DNA of 64,000 bases from Asticcacaulis sp. EMRT-3 (GTDB lineage: Bacteria; Pseudomonadota; Alphaproteobacteria; Caulobacterales; Caulobacteraceae): positions 1,013,001 through 1,077,000 of the forward strand of contig NZ_JASERT010000001.1 of assembly GCF_030027245.1 (NCBI RefSeq). Direction: 5' to 3'. This document shows, in pieces, positions 57,021 to 64,000 of this stretch. Every line of letters starts with the position of its first letter. The first letter of the stretch is position 1. Position numbers and translations under genes: made by a program. The notes beneath the pieces were generated by a model. That model ran no database searches and was not told where the DNA came from. It saw only the letters and a list, made by a program, of their open reading frames with translations.

Positions 57021-57331
57021 TTCGTGGTCTCCCGCGCGAAGAAGGCGGCTGCTTTTTTTAGAAGGTCGCGCTCCTGGCGCAAAATCTCATTCTCTTTGCG
57101 AAGCCGCGCCAGCTCCTTGCTGACGTCTGAGTGCGGCCCCGACAAAAGATCGGCCTCCCGATGTTGCGTCAGCCAGCGCGTCAGCGTCGATTTTCCAATA
57201 CCCAGATCTTCTGCAATTGCGGCAACAGATCGGCCACTCGTCTCAACAAGACGCACAGCCTCAGCACGGAACTCCGGCGTCACACCAGCATGGCGACCAC
57301 GCCCGCCTAATGTCTTCTTCTCGTCCTTCAT
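57017..57331 (-). CDS. IS3-family OrfA (copy 2)
   Basis: The 104-residue protein is identical to copy 1, with the same A-rich frameshift site near its end. Confidence 0.94.
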   Translation of the reverse strand: MKDEKKTLGGRGRHAGVTPEFRAEAVRLVETSGRSVAAIAEDLGIGKSTLTRWLTQHREADLLSGPHSDVSKELARLRKENEILRQERDLLKKAAAFFARETTK

Positions 57332-57389
57332 GGATCAAACTCCTAGCAAATTTTAGAAGTTCGCTCTCCACTTTTTTCGGGCAAGTCCA

Positions 57390-57524
57390 GACGAAGACCG
57401 TGCCGGTGAAGGGGTCTTTGTGCAATTGGTTCTTCACCAGTGCGGCAAGACCATCATGCCCTTTACGGAAGTCGATTGGCTTGGTCGCCACCATGATCCG
57501 TACCCGGTTTGACGGGAAGATCAT
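57390..57524 (-). pseudogene. IS66 TnpB, N-terminal fragment
   Basis: Forty-five residues remain (MIFPSNRVRIMVATKPIDFR, then KGHDGLAALVKNQL and DPFTGTVFV). These are typical of IS66 TnpB. The IS3 copy truncates it. Confidence 0.88.
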
Positions 57525-57913
57525 ACCGACGCCATCATGGCACACGCAACTGCCGCAATACGATCTGCTGAAGCGTCGTCTTCAAGACGGATCGTCACAT
57601 TCCCGACCACGATCTCAGGCCTGATAGCCGGATGCGTAGCCGCGACCGGGGCCGGTTCGCTGACCACCAGAGCGCTAAATTCAACGTCGTCCTCAGGCGC
57701 CGGCAAGATCAACTTGCCCCTCCGCGCCAAGGTGCGCCATGAAGACAGGTGGTTCGCCTTTACCCCGGCACGGCGCGCCACTTCATTGACGCTTACCCCA
57801 GGCCGCAAGGTCTCTGCAACAAGCCGCGCCTTGACCTCATCCGGCCATCGGCGCGAACGCCGGGTCCCACTGCGGACCGCCCTTCCAGTGAGAATCTCCG
57901 GTGTAGTCTCCAT
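57521..57913 (-). CDS. IS66-family TnpA (inverted copy)
   Basis: It is identical to the protein at 55707-56099. The stop overlaps the tnpB start. Confidence 0.9.
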   Translation of the reverse strand: METTPEILTGRAVRSGTRRSRRWPDEVKARLVAETLRPGVSVNEVARRAGVKANHLSSWRTLARRGKLILPAPEDDVEFSALVVSEPAPVAATHPAIRPEIVVGNVTIRLEDDASADRIAAVACAMMASV

Positions 57914-57998
57914 GGAGAAAGTCCCTCTCGTTCAACTCTGAACAAGCCATGCGCAGATCAATGCCGAAAAGGGAACGTGGGGGCAGAACACCGCTTAC

Positions 57999-58138
57999 CA
58001 ATGACCCATAGGATTATACCTTAAAGGTGGGTCACTTCTCGATGAGAACCCTGGGTCAGTTTTAGGCGATAATCAACACACGGTTGTTTTCCAGACCATG
58101 AGCCGTAACCTCGATTCCGAGGACAGTGGCATGTCCTA
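57999..58138. other. Possible end of a further IS
   Basis: The stretch contains AATGACCCAT and CTGGGTCAGTTTTAGG, which resemble ends of IS21-type elements. No gene is seen. The call is weak. Confidence 0.3.
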
Positions 58139-58297
58139 TAGCGAGCAACACACCGGCCGCTGCTGACGCCCGATGAAGTGCGACGCCTGCCGCCGGACGC
58201 GGAAATCCTGTTCCTGGCGGGGCAAGCGCCGCATGTCGCGCATAAGCTACGCTACTATGATGATCCCGAATTTAGGGGAAGGTTCGATACTGCATGA
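58139..58297 (+). pseudogene. Frameshifted C-terminal remnant of a TraG/VirD4 coupling-protein gene
   Basis: SYSEQ in one frame is followed, after a shift, by RPLLTPDEVRRLPPDAEILF, then LAGQAPHVAHKLRYY and DDPEFRGRFDTA to a TGA at 58295. This is the end of a TraG-type coupling protein. It is a different family branch from the gene at the left window edge. Confidence 0.72.
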
Positions 58298-58310
58298 AGG
58301 ACGGCGCAGT

Positions 58311-58625
58311 TTAAGCCCTGGGCGGCTGACGCTCGAACAACGCACCAAGATCGCGGGCCGAATGGAGGACGCGGATTACATTTATAGGCTTTGTCGCCGG
58401 ATCGTAAACAATCAGGTAGGAGAACACACCCCAGAATTTTACTGGCTCGTCGGTGAGGTCTTCGCGGCCGTGGCCTGCGCCTGGCGTATCCGCAATGAAG
58501 TGAAAGCCATCCGTGACAGCGGACAGCACATAATGGGCGGCGCGCTTTCCATCCTGCTCGATCAGGTATGCTTTGATCTCGGCCAGGTCTTCATAAGCTT
58601 CATCTGTGAGGCGGTAGCGTCTCAC
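58311..58625 (-). CDS. parE: ParE/RelE-superfamily toxin
   Basis: The 104-residue protein has RRYRLTDEAYEDLAEIKAYL and the late YDPATKPINVIRVLHSARDL, which fit ParE. The family poisons gyrase or, in RelE-type members, mRNA translation. It starts at a GTG at 58625 overlapping the antitoxin stop. Confidence 0.88.
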   Translation of the reverse strand: MRRYRLTDEAYEDLAEIKAYLIEQDGKRAAHYVLSAVTDGFHFIADTPGAGHGREDLTDEPVKFWGVFSYLIVYDPATKPINVIRVLHSARDLGALFERQPPRA

Positions 58626-58873
58626 TATGCTTCGTCGCCAAGGTCGCTCATCAGCTCCGCCATAGCGGCCTCGCCATCACGGAGCCGACCGGCTCGCGCC
58701 GAGGCCATGCCCGCCGCGATCTTGGCGCGGATTTCGGCCTTCGCCTGGTCGCGTTCTTCCATAATGCGGAGCGCATCACGCACAACTTCAGTCGCATCGG
58801 TGTAACGCCCGCTGCTGAGTTGCCCTTGTACGAATTCCTCGGAGTGCCCGCCAAGCTGAAAATTGATCGTCAT
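58625..58873 (-). CDS. parD: ParD-family antitoxin
   Basis: The 82-residue product has an N-terminal ribbon-helix-helix (HSEEFVQGQLSSGRYTDATE, then VVRDALRIME) and a Glu/Ala-rich tail. It pairs with the ParE gene directly downstream. Confidence 0.88.
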   Translation of the reverse strand: MTINFQLGGHSEEFVQGQLSSGRYTDATEVVRDALRIMEERDQAKAEIRAKIAAGMASARAGRLRDGEAAMAELMSDLGDEA

Positions 58874-58915
58874 AACTACCTCTGCCGATATTATGGCCTA
58901 TTTTTACGCTTTGCG

Positions 58916-59065
58916 CTATGGGGCGCGGGAAATCCGCATTTCGACGTGTTGGCCGGTCTTGGCGATCATGGTGACAAGCATGTCCAGGCCGAACAGACCG
59001 ATTTTTCCGCGCAGCAGGTCGGAATTGCGGGGTTGGGTCACTCCTAACACATTCGGCACCCGCAT
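58916..59065 (-). pseudogene. Broken HTH regulator or antitoxin (HTH_37-like)
   Basis: The frame gives MRVPNVLGVTQPRNSDLLRG followed by KIGLFGLDMLVTMIAKTGQH and VEMRISRAP. These are the C-terminal two thirds of an XRE/HigA-type helix-turn-helix protein. A plausible N-terminus (MGQAHKLRPIQEALREMG, from 59123) is in another frame, which suggests a frameshift. Confidence 0.5.
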
Positions 59066-59134
59066 CGTCACCCATTTCCCGCAAGGCTTCCTGAATGGGT
59101 CTTAATTTATGTGCTTGGCCCATTGTCGTTCCGG

Positions 59135-59461
59135 TTACAAAATCGAATTGAACCCGACACGCCGAATGACATTCAGCAAAGCCAGCGCCGGGCCTTTCGG
59201 CTGCTTGGCCCCTCGCTCCAGATCAGAAACGTAGCCCTTCGACACATTCAGGTATTTCGCAAATGCGGCCTGGCTCAAGTGCGCCGTTTCCCGCACCTCG
59301 CGGATTTCATCGCTGGATATTGGTGCCACTGTAGGCAGCGCCTTCTTATCCAAATGGCGACTTGTGATCTTCTGGTATTTTTCGACACCCATAAGACCAG
59401 CACTGTGCAAATCGGCAGCCGCTTCAAGAATCGCCTCGCGCATTCTGCTCTTTCCGTTCAT
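59135..59461 (-). CDS. XRE-family HTH protein, probable antitoxin
   Basis: The 108-residue protein has a C-terminal helix-turn-helix (LSQAAFAKYLNVSKGYVSDL). HigA-type antitoxins look like this. The ATG at 59461 overlaps the stop of the upstream fragment (ATGA), as in toxin-antitoxin pairs with the toxin first. Confidence 0.82.
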   Translation of the reverse strand: MNGKSRMREAILEAAADLHSAGLMGVEKYQKITSRHLDKKALPTVAPISSDEIREVRETAHLSQAAFAKYLNVSKGYVSDLERGAKQPKGPALALLNVIRRVGFNSIL

Positions 59462-59549
59462 CGCTTCACCTCCACTATTTTGCCCGTTTCAAGGATCGCC
59501 TCGATAGTCTCGTCCGAGGCATTCAGCCAACTCGCACCGATGTCTTGCC
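59458..59549 (-). pseudogene. C-terminal remnant of a RelE/HigB-like toxin gene
   Basis: The frame RRQDIGASWLNASDETIEAI, ending LETGKIVEVKR, runs from the IS6 edge to a TGA overlapping the antitoxin start. The fragment is what remains of the toxin. The family call rests on position and on the C-terminal pattern. Confidence 0.5.
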
Positions 59550-60380
59550 GGCGCTGTTGCAAAATTTAAAAATGGGAATAGTCTGTTTAAGCTACGCGGT
59601 CTTCAGACATTGTAAATCCCGAAATTGCGCTCGATCAGACGCACTTCGCCTATGATGCCGTCCTGATATTGCCAGATCTTGGCCTGGCCCTTTTTCAAAG
59701 CGTGCATCACCTCAAAGCCTTTGAGAGTCGCATAGGCCGTCTTCATAGATTTGAAGCCTAAAGTTGGCTTGATTAAACGCTTGAGTTTGCCGTGGTCCGC
59801 CTCGACGACATTGTTCAGATATTTGACCTGTCGATGTTCCATATCCTCAAGACATTTTCCTTCTTTTTTAAGCTCAGATATGGCAACCCCGTAGGCAGCA
59901 GCCTTGTCAGTGTTGATCTTCAAAGGCTTTTCCCAATCTTTCAGACCGTGTAAAGCCTTGCCGAGAAAGCGTTTGGCGGCTTTCGCGTTGCGCGTCGAGG
60001 ACAGGTAAAAGTCAATCGTTCACCTGTTTTATCAACCGCTCGGTACAGATAAACCCACTTGCCACTGACCTTCACATATGTCTCGTCGACCCGCCACGAG
60101 CGCCCGATTGAAGGCGCCCTCCAGTACCAACGCAGTCGCTTTTCGATCTCTGGCGCATACTTCTGTACCCAGCGGAAAATCGTCGAGTGATCAACATCCA
60201 CGCCACGCTCGGCCAGCATGGTTTCAAGGTCGCGGTAGCTGATACCGTATTTGCAATACCAGCGCACTGCCCAAAGAATGATCTCGCCCTTATGGTGGCG
60301 CCCCTTGAAGTCATTCATCCGCTCAACCCGCAGTCAAAATCCCGAAGTTGGGTACGCAGGCGAAAATTTGCAACAGCGCC
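59550..60380 (-). mobile_element. IS6-family element
   Basis: The 831-bp element has inverted repeats GGCGCTGTTGCAAA… on both sides. The flanks (GTCTTGCC and ATATATTG) are not an 8-bp duplication, so it marks a rearrangement or a cointegrate product. Confidence 0.9.
59603..60318 (-). pseudogene. IS6-family transposase with a -1 frameshift
   Basis: The N-terminal part (MNDFKGRHHKGEIILWAVRW, then VDETYVKVSGKWVYLYRAVD) and the C-terminal part (KINTDKAAAYG, VEADHGKLKRLIKPTLGF) belong to one protein. They are joined by a frame change near 60020. Adding one A in GGTGAACGATT restores GETIDFYLSSTRNAK. It is either inactive or needs frameshifting. Confidence 0.85.
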
Positions 60381-60595
60381 ATATATTGCCGCGGGAGAGC
60401 GTAAGGCTTGAGCCTGGGGCGCCCGCAAGTGCAGTCGACGAAACACTCTTTCTAAAGTTTTAGATGTAACCCAGACAGTACAGTTCATGACTGACCTAAC
60501 GAATCCAAAACCCCAAATGAGCGCCCATCTTTTCCTCAAATGCCACGGCGTATTGACCATCCCTCGGAATTCAAGAATGGGCCAAAGAGTGCTGA
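60381..60595. other. Gap between IS6 and norZ
   Basis: No convincing gene is seen. A minus-strand open frame with repetitive Arg/Leu residues exists, but its codon use and composition do not support it. Confidence 0.3.
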
Positions 60596-62875
60596 TTACC
60601 TGAGGTTGGTATAAACAGAAGCCGAACGGGGCCTACCCCAAAGCGACAAATAGCCCCACACTACTGAGATCACGAGCGGCACGGCACCGGCAAAGATAAA
60701 CACCACATCACCCGGCATCCGCATCCATTCCAGCGTGCGCGCCAGAGGTGCACCCGTATAGGCCAGACTGCGGCCGTGCCAGTAGCCGTGTTCGACCACG
60801 TCCCAGACCTGTAATATGCCGCCCGGGAACAGGCTGAACACAACCATCATGGCCAGCCCGACATTCAGGCCCCAGAAGGCCACCCTCACCAGCTTTTCGA
60901 GTTTCGGCCACAGGCGGTCAGAGACCGTCTCACGCAGAACGAACAGCATCAGCCCTACGCCCAACATCCCGAAGACACCCATCATGGCGGCGTGGCCGTG
61001 ATTGGGTGTGAGGATTGTGCCGACCTCGTAATAGCTGACAATGGGCGTATTGATCAGGAAACCGAAAACGCCCGCGCCTAGGAAGTTCCAGAAACCGACC
61101 GACATCAAAAAGTAGAATGTCCAGCGGTGACGTTTTACGATGCTGTCCTCGCCGTGGGTGATTTTGACGAAATCCCACGCATCAAGAGTGATCAGGGTGA
61201 GCGGGACAACTTCGAGCGCCGAAAACACCCCCGATATGGCCAGGTTAAGCTCGGTTTGGCCGGTCCAGTACCAGTGGTGGCCGGTGCCGATCAGGCCGCC
61301 GCCGAAATAAAGGATGGCGTCGAGATAGATGGTGCGCAACGCTGATATGCGTCTTACCAGCCCCATTTCGTAAAAGATGATGGCCACGATCACTGTCACG
61401 AAAAACTCAAAGAAGCCCTCAACCCACAGATGGATGATCCAAAACCGCCACGCATCGACAATCGTGTAATTGGTGCGTGCGCCGAAAAAGAGCGCCGGCA
61501 CATAGAAAAGCGGAATGGCAAAGGCGGCGATGAGGAAGAAGGTGGCAAAGCCGCGTTTTACCGGGTCATGCCACGCTGGCGCCACAGCCCGCCAGATCAG
61601 GTAGAACCAGAATAGCAGAGCAGCGGCCAGCAAATATTGCCAAAAACGGCCGATCTCAAGATATTCCCAGCCCTGATCGCCAAGCCAGAACCATGTTTTC
61701 GGCAGCCAGCCCAAAAGACTGGCCCATTCGCCGAGCAGACTGCCGACGGCGACAAAGGCAATGCCGACAAACAATATATTGATGCCCAGAGTCTGCCGCT
61801 TCGGACTGAAACCGCCCAGCAGTTCGGCCACAAAGAGCGCGCCTGCAACATAGGAGGTGGCGATCCAGAAGATGGCCGTTTGCAAATGCCATGCGCGCAA
61901 CAGATTGCTGGGGAAGATCGTGGTCAGGTCAAAACCGTAAAACGAACCCGGTTCGGCGCGATAATGGGCCACCCCTGCCCCAACAAGGCTTTGCATGAGG
62001 AACAGCAAGGCCGCCACGACCATGAATTTCAAGGTTGCACTTTGCGACACGCTTAAGATCCAGCGTTCGCGTGTTGATGGCGTACCGTGCCAACCCAGAT
62101 AGTCAAACTTGCCAAAGACGAGCAGAACGATGGCAATGCCGCCAAGCAGCGCAATGAAACTGACGGCGCTCCACAACAAAGCGGCACCCGATGGACGGTT
62201 ACCGGCCAGAGCGTCATAGGGGAAGTTGTTGGTATAGGAATGATGGGTGCCGGGGCGCTCTGCCACCGAACTCCATGCCGCCCATGTGAAAAACGCTGTT
62301 AGATCATGCAGTTCCTTTGGGTCGCTAACCGCCCTGACCTGCAAACCGCCATCATCTGAAGGGTTTTCGAAATAGCGTTGCCAGACACCGATTTCATTGT
62401 GGAAGGTTTGCGCGCCAGCAGGCAGAAGCGTGAGCGTCTTGGTCGCGGCATCATAATGATTGGCTTTCAGCAGCGCGCCAACCTCACCATCGACGGCGCC
62501 CTTTTCGCCAGCATTCAGATCGGCATAGTCTTTTGAAAACCGCGTCTGGGCCGTGCGTTGCGCCAGATCAACCGCCCAGTCATGCAGAACGGTCGCGCTA
62601 AAGTCGGGGCCAAGATAGCCGCCATGCCCCCAGATTGTACCATTATCCATCAAGTCGTGCTTGAGGAATACCTCCTGACCATCGCGGACATTATCGCCGG
62701 TAAAGATGAGCAGACCCGACGGATCAACCACACGCTCAGCAATAGGTGGCGCGTTTTGGTAAGCCTTGACCGTCAGCAGGATCAGAACCGCAAAACCCAG
62801 AGCAAATGTAAAAGCGACGGCACGCCCCCACCATGGAGATAATTGCTCAATCTCGGGGGTTTTTGGCTCAGCCAT
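60596..62875 (-). CDS. norZ: Quinol-dependent nitric oxide reductase (single subunit)
   Basis: The 759-residue protein is a fusion of a soluble N-terminal domain (about residues 40-220, replacing cytochrome c) with a fourteen-span catalytic region. Visible haem and FeB ligands include WHLQTAIFW, HLWVEGFFEFF, GTGHHWYWTG and NHGHAAMMG. It reduces two NO to N2O with electrons from the quinol pool. I chose ATG 62875 (MAEPKTP) with an AAAGAG ribosome site; a TTG at 62890 is a poor alternative. The gene is monocistronic or follows the small gene described next. Confidence 0.96.
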   Translation of the reverse strand: MAEPKTPEIEQLSPWWGRAVAFTFALGFAVLILLTVKAYQNAPPIAERVVDPSGLLIFTGDNVRDGQEVFLKHDLMDNGTIWGHGGYLGPDFSATVLHDWAVDLAQRTAQTRFSKDYADLNAGEKGAVDGEVGALLKANHYDAATKTLTLLPAGAQTFHNEIGVWQRYFENPSDDGGLQVRAVSDPKELHDLTAFFTWAAWSSVAERPGTHHSYTNNFPYDALAGNRPSGAALLWSAVSFIALLGGIAIVLLVFGKFDYLGWHGTPSTRERWILSVSQSATLKFMVVAALLFLMQSLVGAGVAHYRAEPGSFYGFDLTTIFPSNLLRAWHLQTAIFWIATSYVAGALFVAELLGGFSPKRQTLGINILFVGIAFVAVGSLLGEWASLLGWLPKTWFWLGDQGWEYLEIGRFWQYLLAAALLFWFYLIWRAVAPAWHDPVKRGFATFFLIAAFAIPLFYVPALFFGARTNYTIVDAWRFWIIHLWVEGFFEFFVTVIVAIIFYEMGLVRRISALRTIYLDAILYFGGGLIGTGHHWYWTGQTELNLAISGVFSALEVVPLTLITLDAWDFVKITHGEDSIVKRHRWTFYFLMSVGFWNFLGAGVFGFLINTPIVSYYEVGTILTPNHGHAAMMGVFGMLGVGLMLFVLRETVSDRLWPKLEKLVRVAFWGLNVGLAMMVVFSLFPGGILQVWDVVEHGYWHGRSLAYTGAPLARTLEWMRMPGDVVFIFAGAVPLVISVVWGYLSLWGRPRSASVYTNLR

Positions 62876-63143
62876 GGCTATCTCTTTCAAAAAAGGTTTG
62901 AGATTTCAAACCGCCAAGCCTGTGCTGAACGTTGCAGACGCGATCTTGACGCTGTAGGTTTTAGGTAATCTTGAGACATATGGCGCAAAACCATATTGCG
63001 TCTTTGCGCGTAATAACGGCGTCTCGGTATTGTTCACAATTTTAATAAATTATCGGCATGTCTTGTTGAAATCTGCACTGGGACGCTGAAAAACAGTTTG
63101 CAACACATGCTCTCTGGAGAGGTGTGTTGTTTGCGCCAAGGCT
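62876..63143. promoter_or_regulatory. Upstream region of norZ
   Basis: No gene is seen in this 268-bp gap. An NO- or oxygen-responsive promoter would be expected here. I did not find a full TTGAT…ATCAA box. Confidence 0.4.
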
Positions 63144-63341
63144 TCAAACAGGCGGGCGCAAACGCGGCAGACAATGTCCCTGCTGATTTCGAGATAAAAG
63201 CAGATCGTACGCGAACTTGGTCAAGCGCGCAGAAGAAAACCACTCGCCACCATTTATGCGCCACAGCCCTTCGCCATCAGGCTCCAGAGAAAAGCCTGCG
63301 TCCTGAACTATTTTAATGGCCTTGCTGATGGAAGAGATCAT
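63144..63341 (-). CDS. Small protein between alternative oxidase and norZ
   Basis: The 65-residue product starts at ATG 63341 with an AGGA ribosome site. It has the sequence MISSISKAIKIVQDAGFSLE, then a segment ending in EGLWRINGGEWFSS, and a basic end. The family is not recognised. It lies between two NO-related respiratory genes on the same strand. Confidence 0.55.
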   Translation of the reverse strand: MISSISKAIKIVQDAGFSLEPDGEGLWRINGGEWFSSARLTKFAYDLLLSRNQQGHCLPRLRPPV

Positions 63342-63370
63342 ATGCGTGATCCTGCACAAGCCTGAAACAT

Positions 63371-63408
63371 AAGCCTTACGGGCCGCAATATTGCGGCCCA
63401 TAAGGCTT
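63371..63408. repeat. Nested palindrome after the alternative oxidase gene
   Basis: The perfect core GGGCCGCAATATTGCGGCCC (63380-63399) is embraced by AAGCCTTA and TAAGGCTT. It lies between the oxidase stop and the small gene and may terminate transcription or bind a regulator. Confidence 0.65.
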
Positions 63409-63410
63409 GA

Positions 63411-64000
63411 TCAAGCGGCAACCTTCCCAGTCGCTTGCGTATGACCGATCGGATAGGTGGTCAGTGCCCCCGGATCGACAGGCTTGCCGTGAAGCATGTT
63501 CGAAAAACCATGATTGACATCGCGGTGATGCGCTTCGTCCGCCCGCACTACGATAACGACATCGCGCAAGGTGGCGGTTTCCGGCAAATTCCAGTAGCGT
63601 TTGGCAATCTCTGGGGCCGGCACGTTTTTGCTGCGCCCTTCATCGATCTCTTTAAGATAATGAGTATAGCTGATAACGGCCTCTTCCTCAAAATACCCAA
63701 CGACCCTGTGTGCGGTTCGGGCGGAGGTAAGGTAGAGGGCAAAGAAAGCCAGATAAAAGACCCACTGAACGCCGATAATAACGAACCGCTCAAACAGGGT
63801 GGGCTTCGCCACGTCCACAAAGGTCATAAGGTGCATGCGCTCGTTTTCGGCTTCCTCCATCAAGGTGCGAATCCAACCATTGTCATCCTGCATCCGGCGC
63901 AGGCATTTCAGATGGTTGATGGTGGCTCCGACCATGCCGGGAACCGCCGCCACGGTTTCGAGTACGATGGCCCTGTGACCGTAGCGCTTGGCAAAAAATG
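63411..64000 (-). CDS. aox: Alternative oxidase, C-terminal part (runs off the window)
   Basis: The frame is open to the window edge, so the N-terminus lies outside. The visible region has the di-iron motifs [38 protein letters not shown] and [15 protein letters not shown]. The enzyme moves electrons from ubiquinol directly to oxygen, is insensitive to NO and cyanide, and does not pump protons. Its location next to norZ suggests a role when NO inhibits the aa3 oxidase. Confidence 0.93.
   Translation of the reverse strand, partial: FFAKRYGHRAIVLETVAAVPGMVGATINHLKCLRRMQDDNGWIRTLMEEAENERMHLMTFVDVAKPTLFERFVIIGVQWVFYLAFFALYLTSARTAHRVVGYFEEEAVISYTHYLKEIDEGRSKNVPAPEIAKRYWNLPETATLRDVVIVVRADEAHHRDVNHGFSNMLHGKPVDPGALTTYPIGHTQATGKVAA

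Larger units (their letters stand above)
56114..57389 (-). mobile_element. IS3-family element, copy 2
   Basis: This is the same 1276-bp element as at 43635. Its flanks are two different points of IS66, in opposite orientations, and share no duplication. The copy therefore sits at a recombination joint rather than at a simple insertion. Confidence 0.93.
57390..57998 (-). mobile_element. IS66-family left end in inverted orientation, truncated
   Basis: Reading leftwards from 57998 it repeats the end at 55622: terminal GTAAGCGG, tnpA, then 45 codons of tnpB before the IS3 copy. It therefore keeps 117 bp more of IS66 than the left piece does. Confidence 0.87.

Noticed and set aside
62876..63143. 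FNR/NNR box upstream of norZ
   Set aside because: Partial TTGA…CAA matches have the wrong spacing; nothing fits the full consensus.

Overview
The window looks like a Caulobacteraceae-type alphaproteobacterium, most likely a stalked or prosthecate relative such as Asticcacaulis. The reasons are the gene order hfsE-hfsF-hfsG-hfsH (holdfast polysaccharide), the aa3 cytochrome oxidase cluster with its assembly factors, a TorF-type porin beside glnB-glnA-amtB, and high-GC codon use. The genus is an inference; no rRNA gene is present.

Positions 1-19621 are an integrated mobile region. It opens with the 3' end of a conjugative coupling-protein gene, followed by a compact minus-strand operon of five mostly unrecognised genes (1792-7939). 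One of these encodes a P-loop GTPase that has been split by a complete IS1380-family element (3293-4919, CTAG target duplication). Next come a MobA/MobL relaxase with a structured, oriT-like upstream region, a class II Fic protein, a PD-(D/E)XK nuclease-like protein, a three-gene ABC-three-component (ABC-3C) conflict system, and an ArdA antirestriction protein. A FitAB (VapBC-type) toxin-antitoxin pair and a truncated paralogue of one protein of the GTPase operon end the region. Two 116-bp repeats (17338-17453 and 19506-19621), each ending in the first 39 nt of a tRNA-Leu gene, look like tandem attachment junctions. They suggest a small element of about 2.2 kb with a larger one stacked behind it.

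Positions 19622-42000 are ordinary chromosome: nitrogen assimilation (glnB, glnA, amtB, porin); an M16 peptidase-surf1-DUF983-ctaE cluster continuing into ctaG-small membrane protein-ctaB-ctaD-ctaC; then tldD, gshA, rsmE, an M61 peptidase, osmC, a pirin, a secreted protein of unknown function, a hypoxanthine/uracil-DNA glycosylase and tRNA-Ser(GCT).

Positions 42000-60400 are rich in insertion sequences. The holdfast genes hfsEFGH (45475-50261) lie between IS256-family copies. Beyond them are a tandem 318-bp repeat, two more IS-scarred conjugation-gene remnants (DUF736, TraG/VirD4), an AAA/DUF4143 ATPase, IS66 ends in inverted orientation around an IS3 copy, ParDE and broken HTH/toxin genes, and an IS6-family element with a frameshift. 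None of the IS256, IS3 or IS6 copies here has the same short sequence on both sides, so the region has been reshaped by recombination between copies.

Positions 60596-64000 hold a quinol-dependent nitric oxide reductase, a small unknown protein and the start-truncated gene of an alternative oxidase. Together these suggest respiration that tolerates or detoxifies nitric oxide.

The best candidate for something undescribed is the five-gene GTPase operon, whose TM-anchored last gene recurs in the neighbouring small element.
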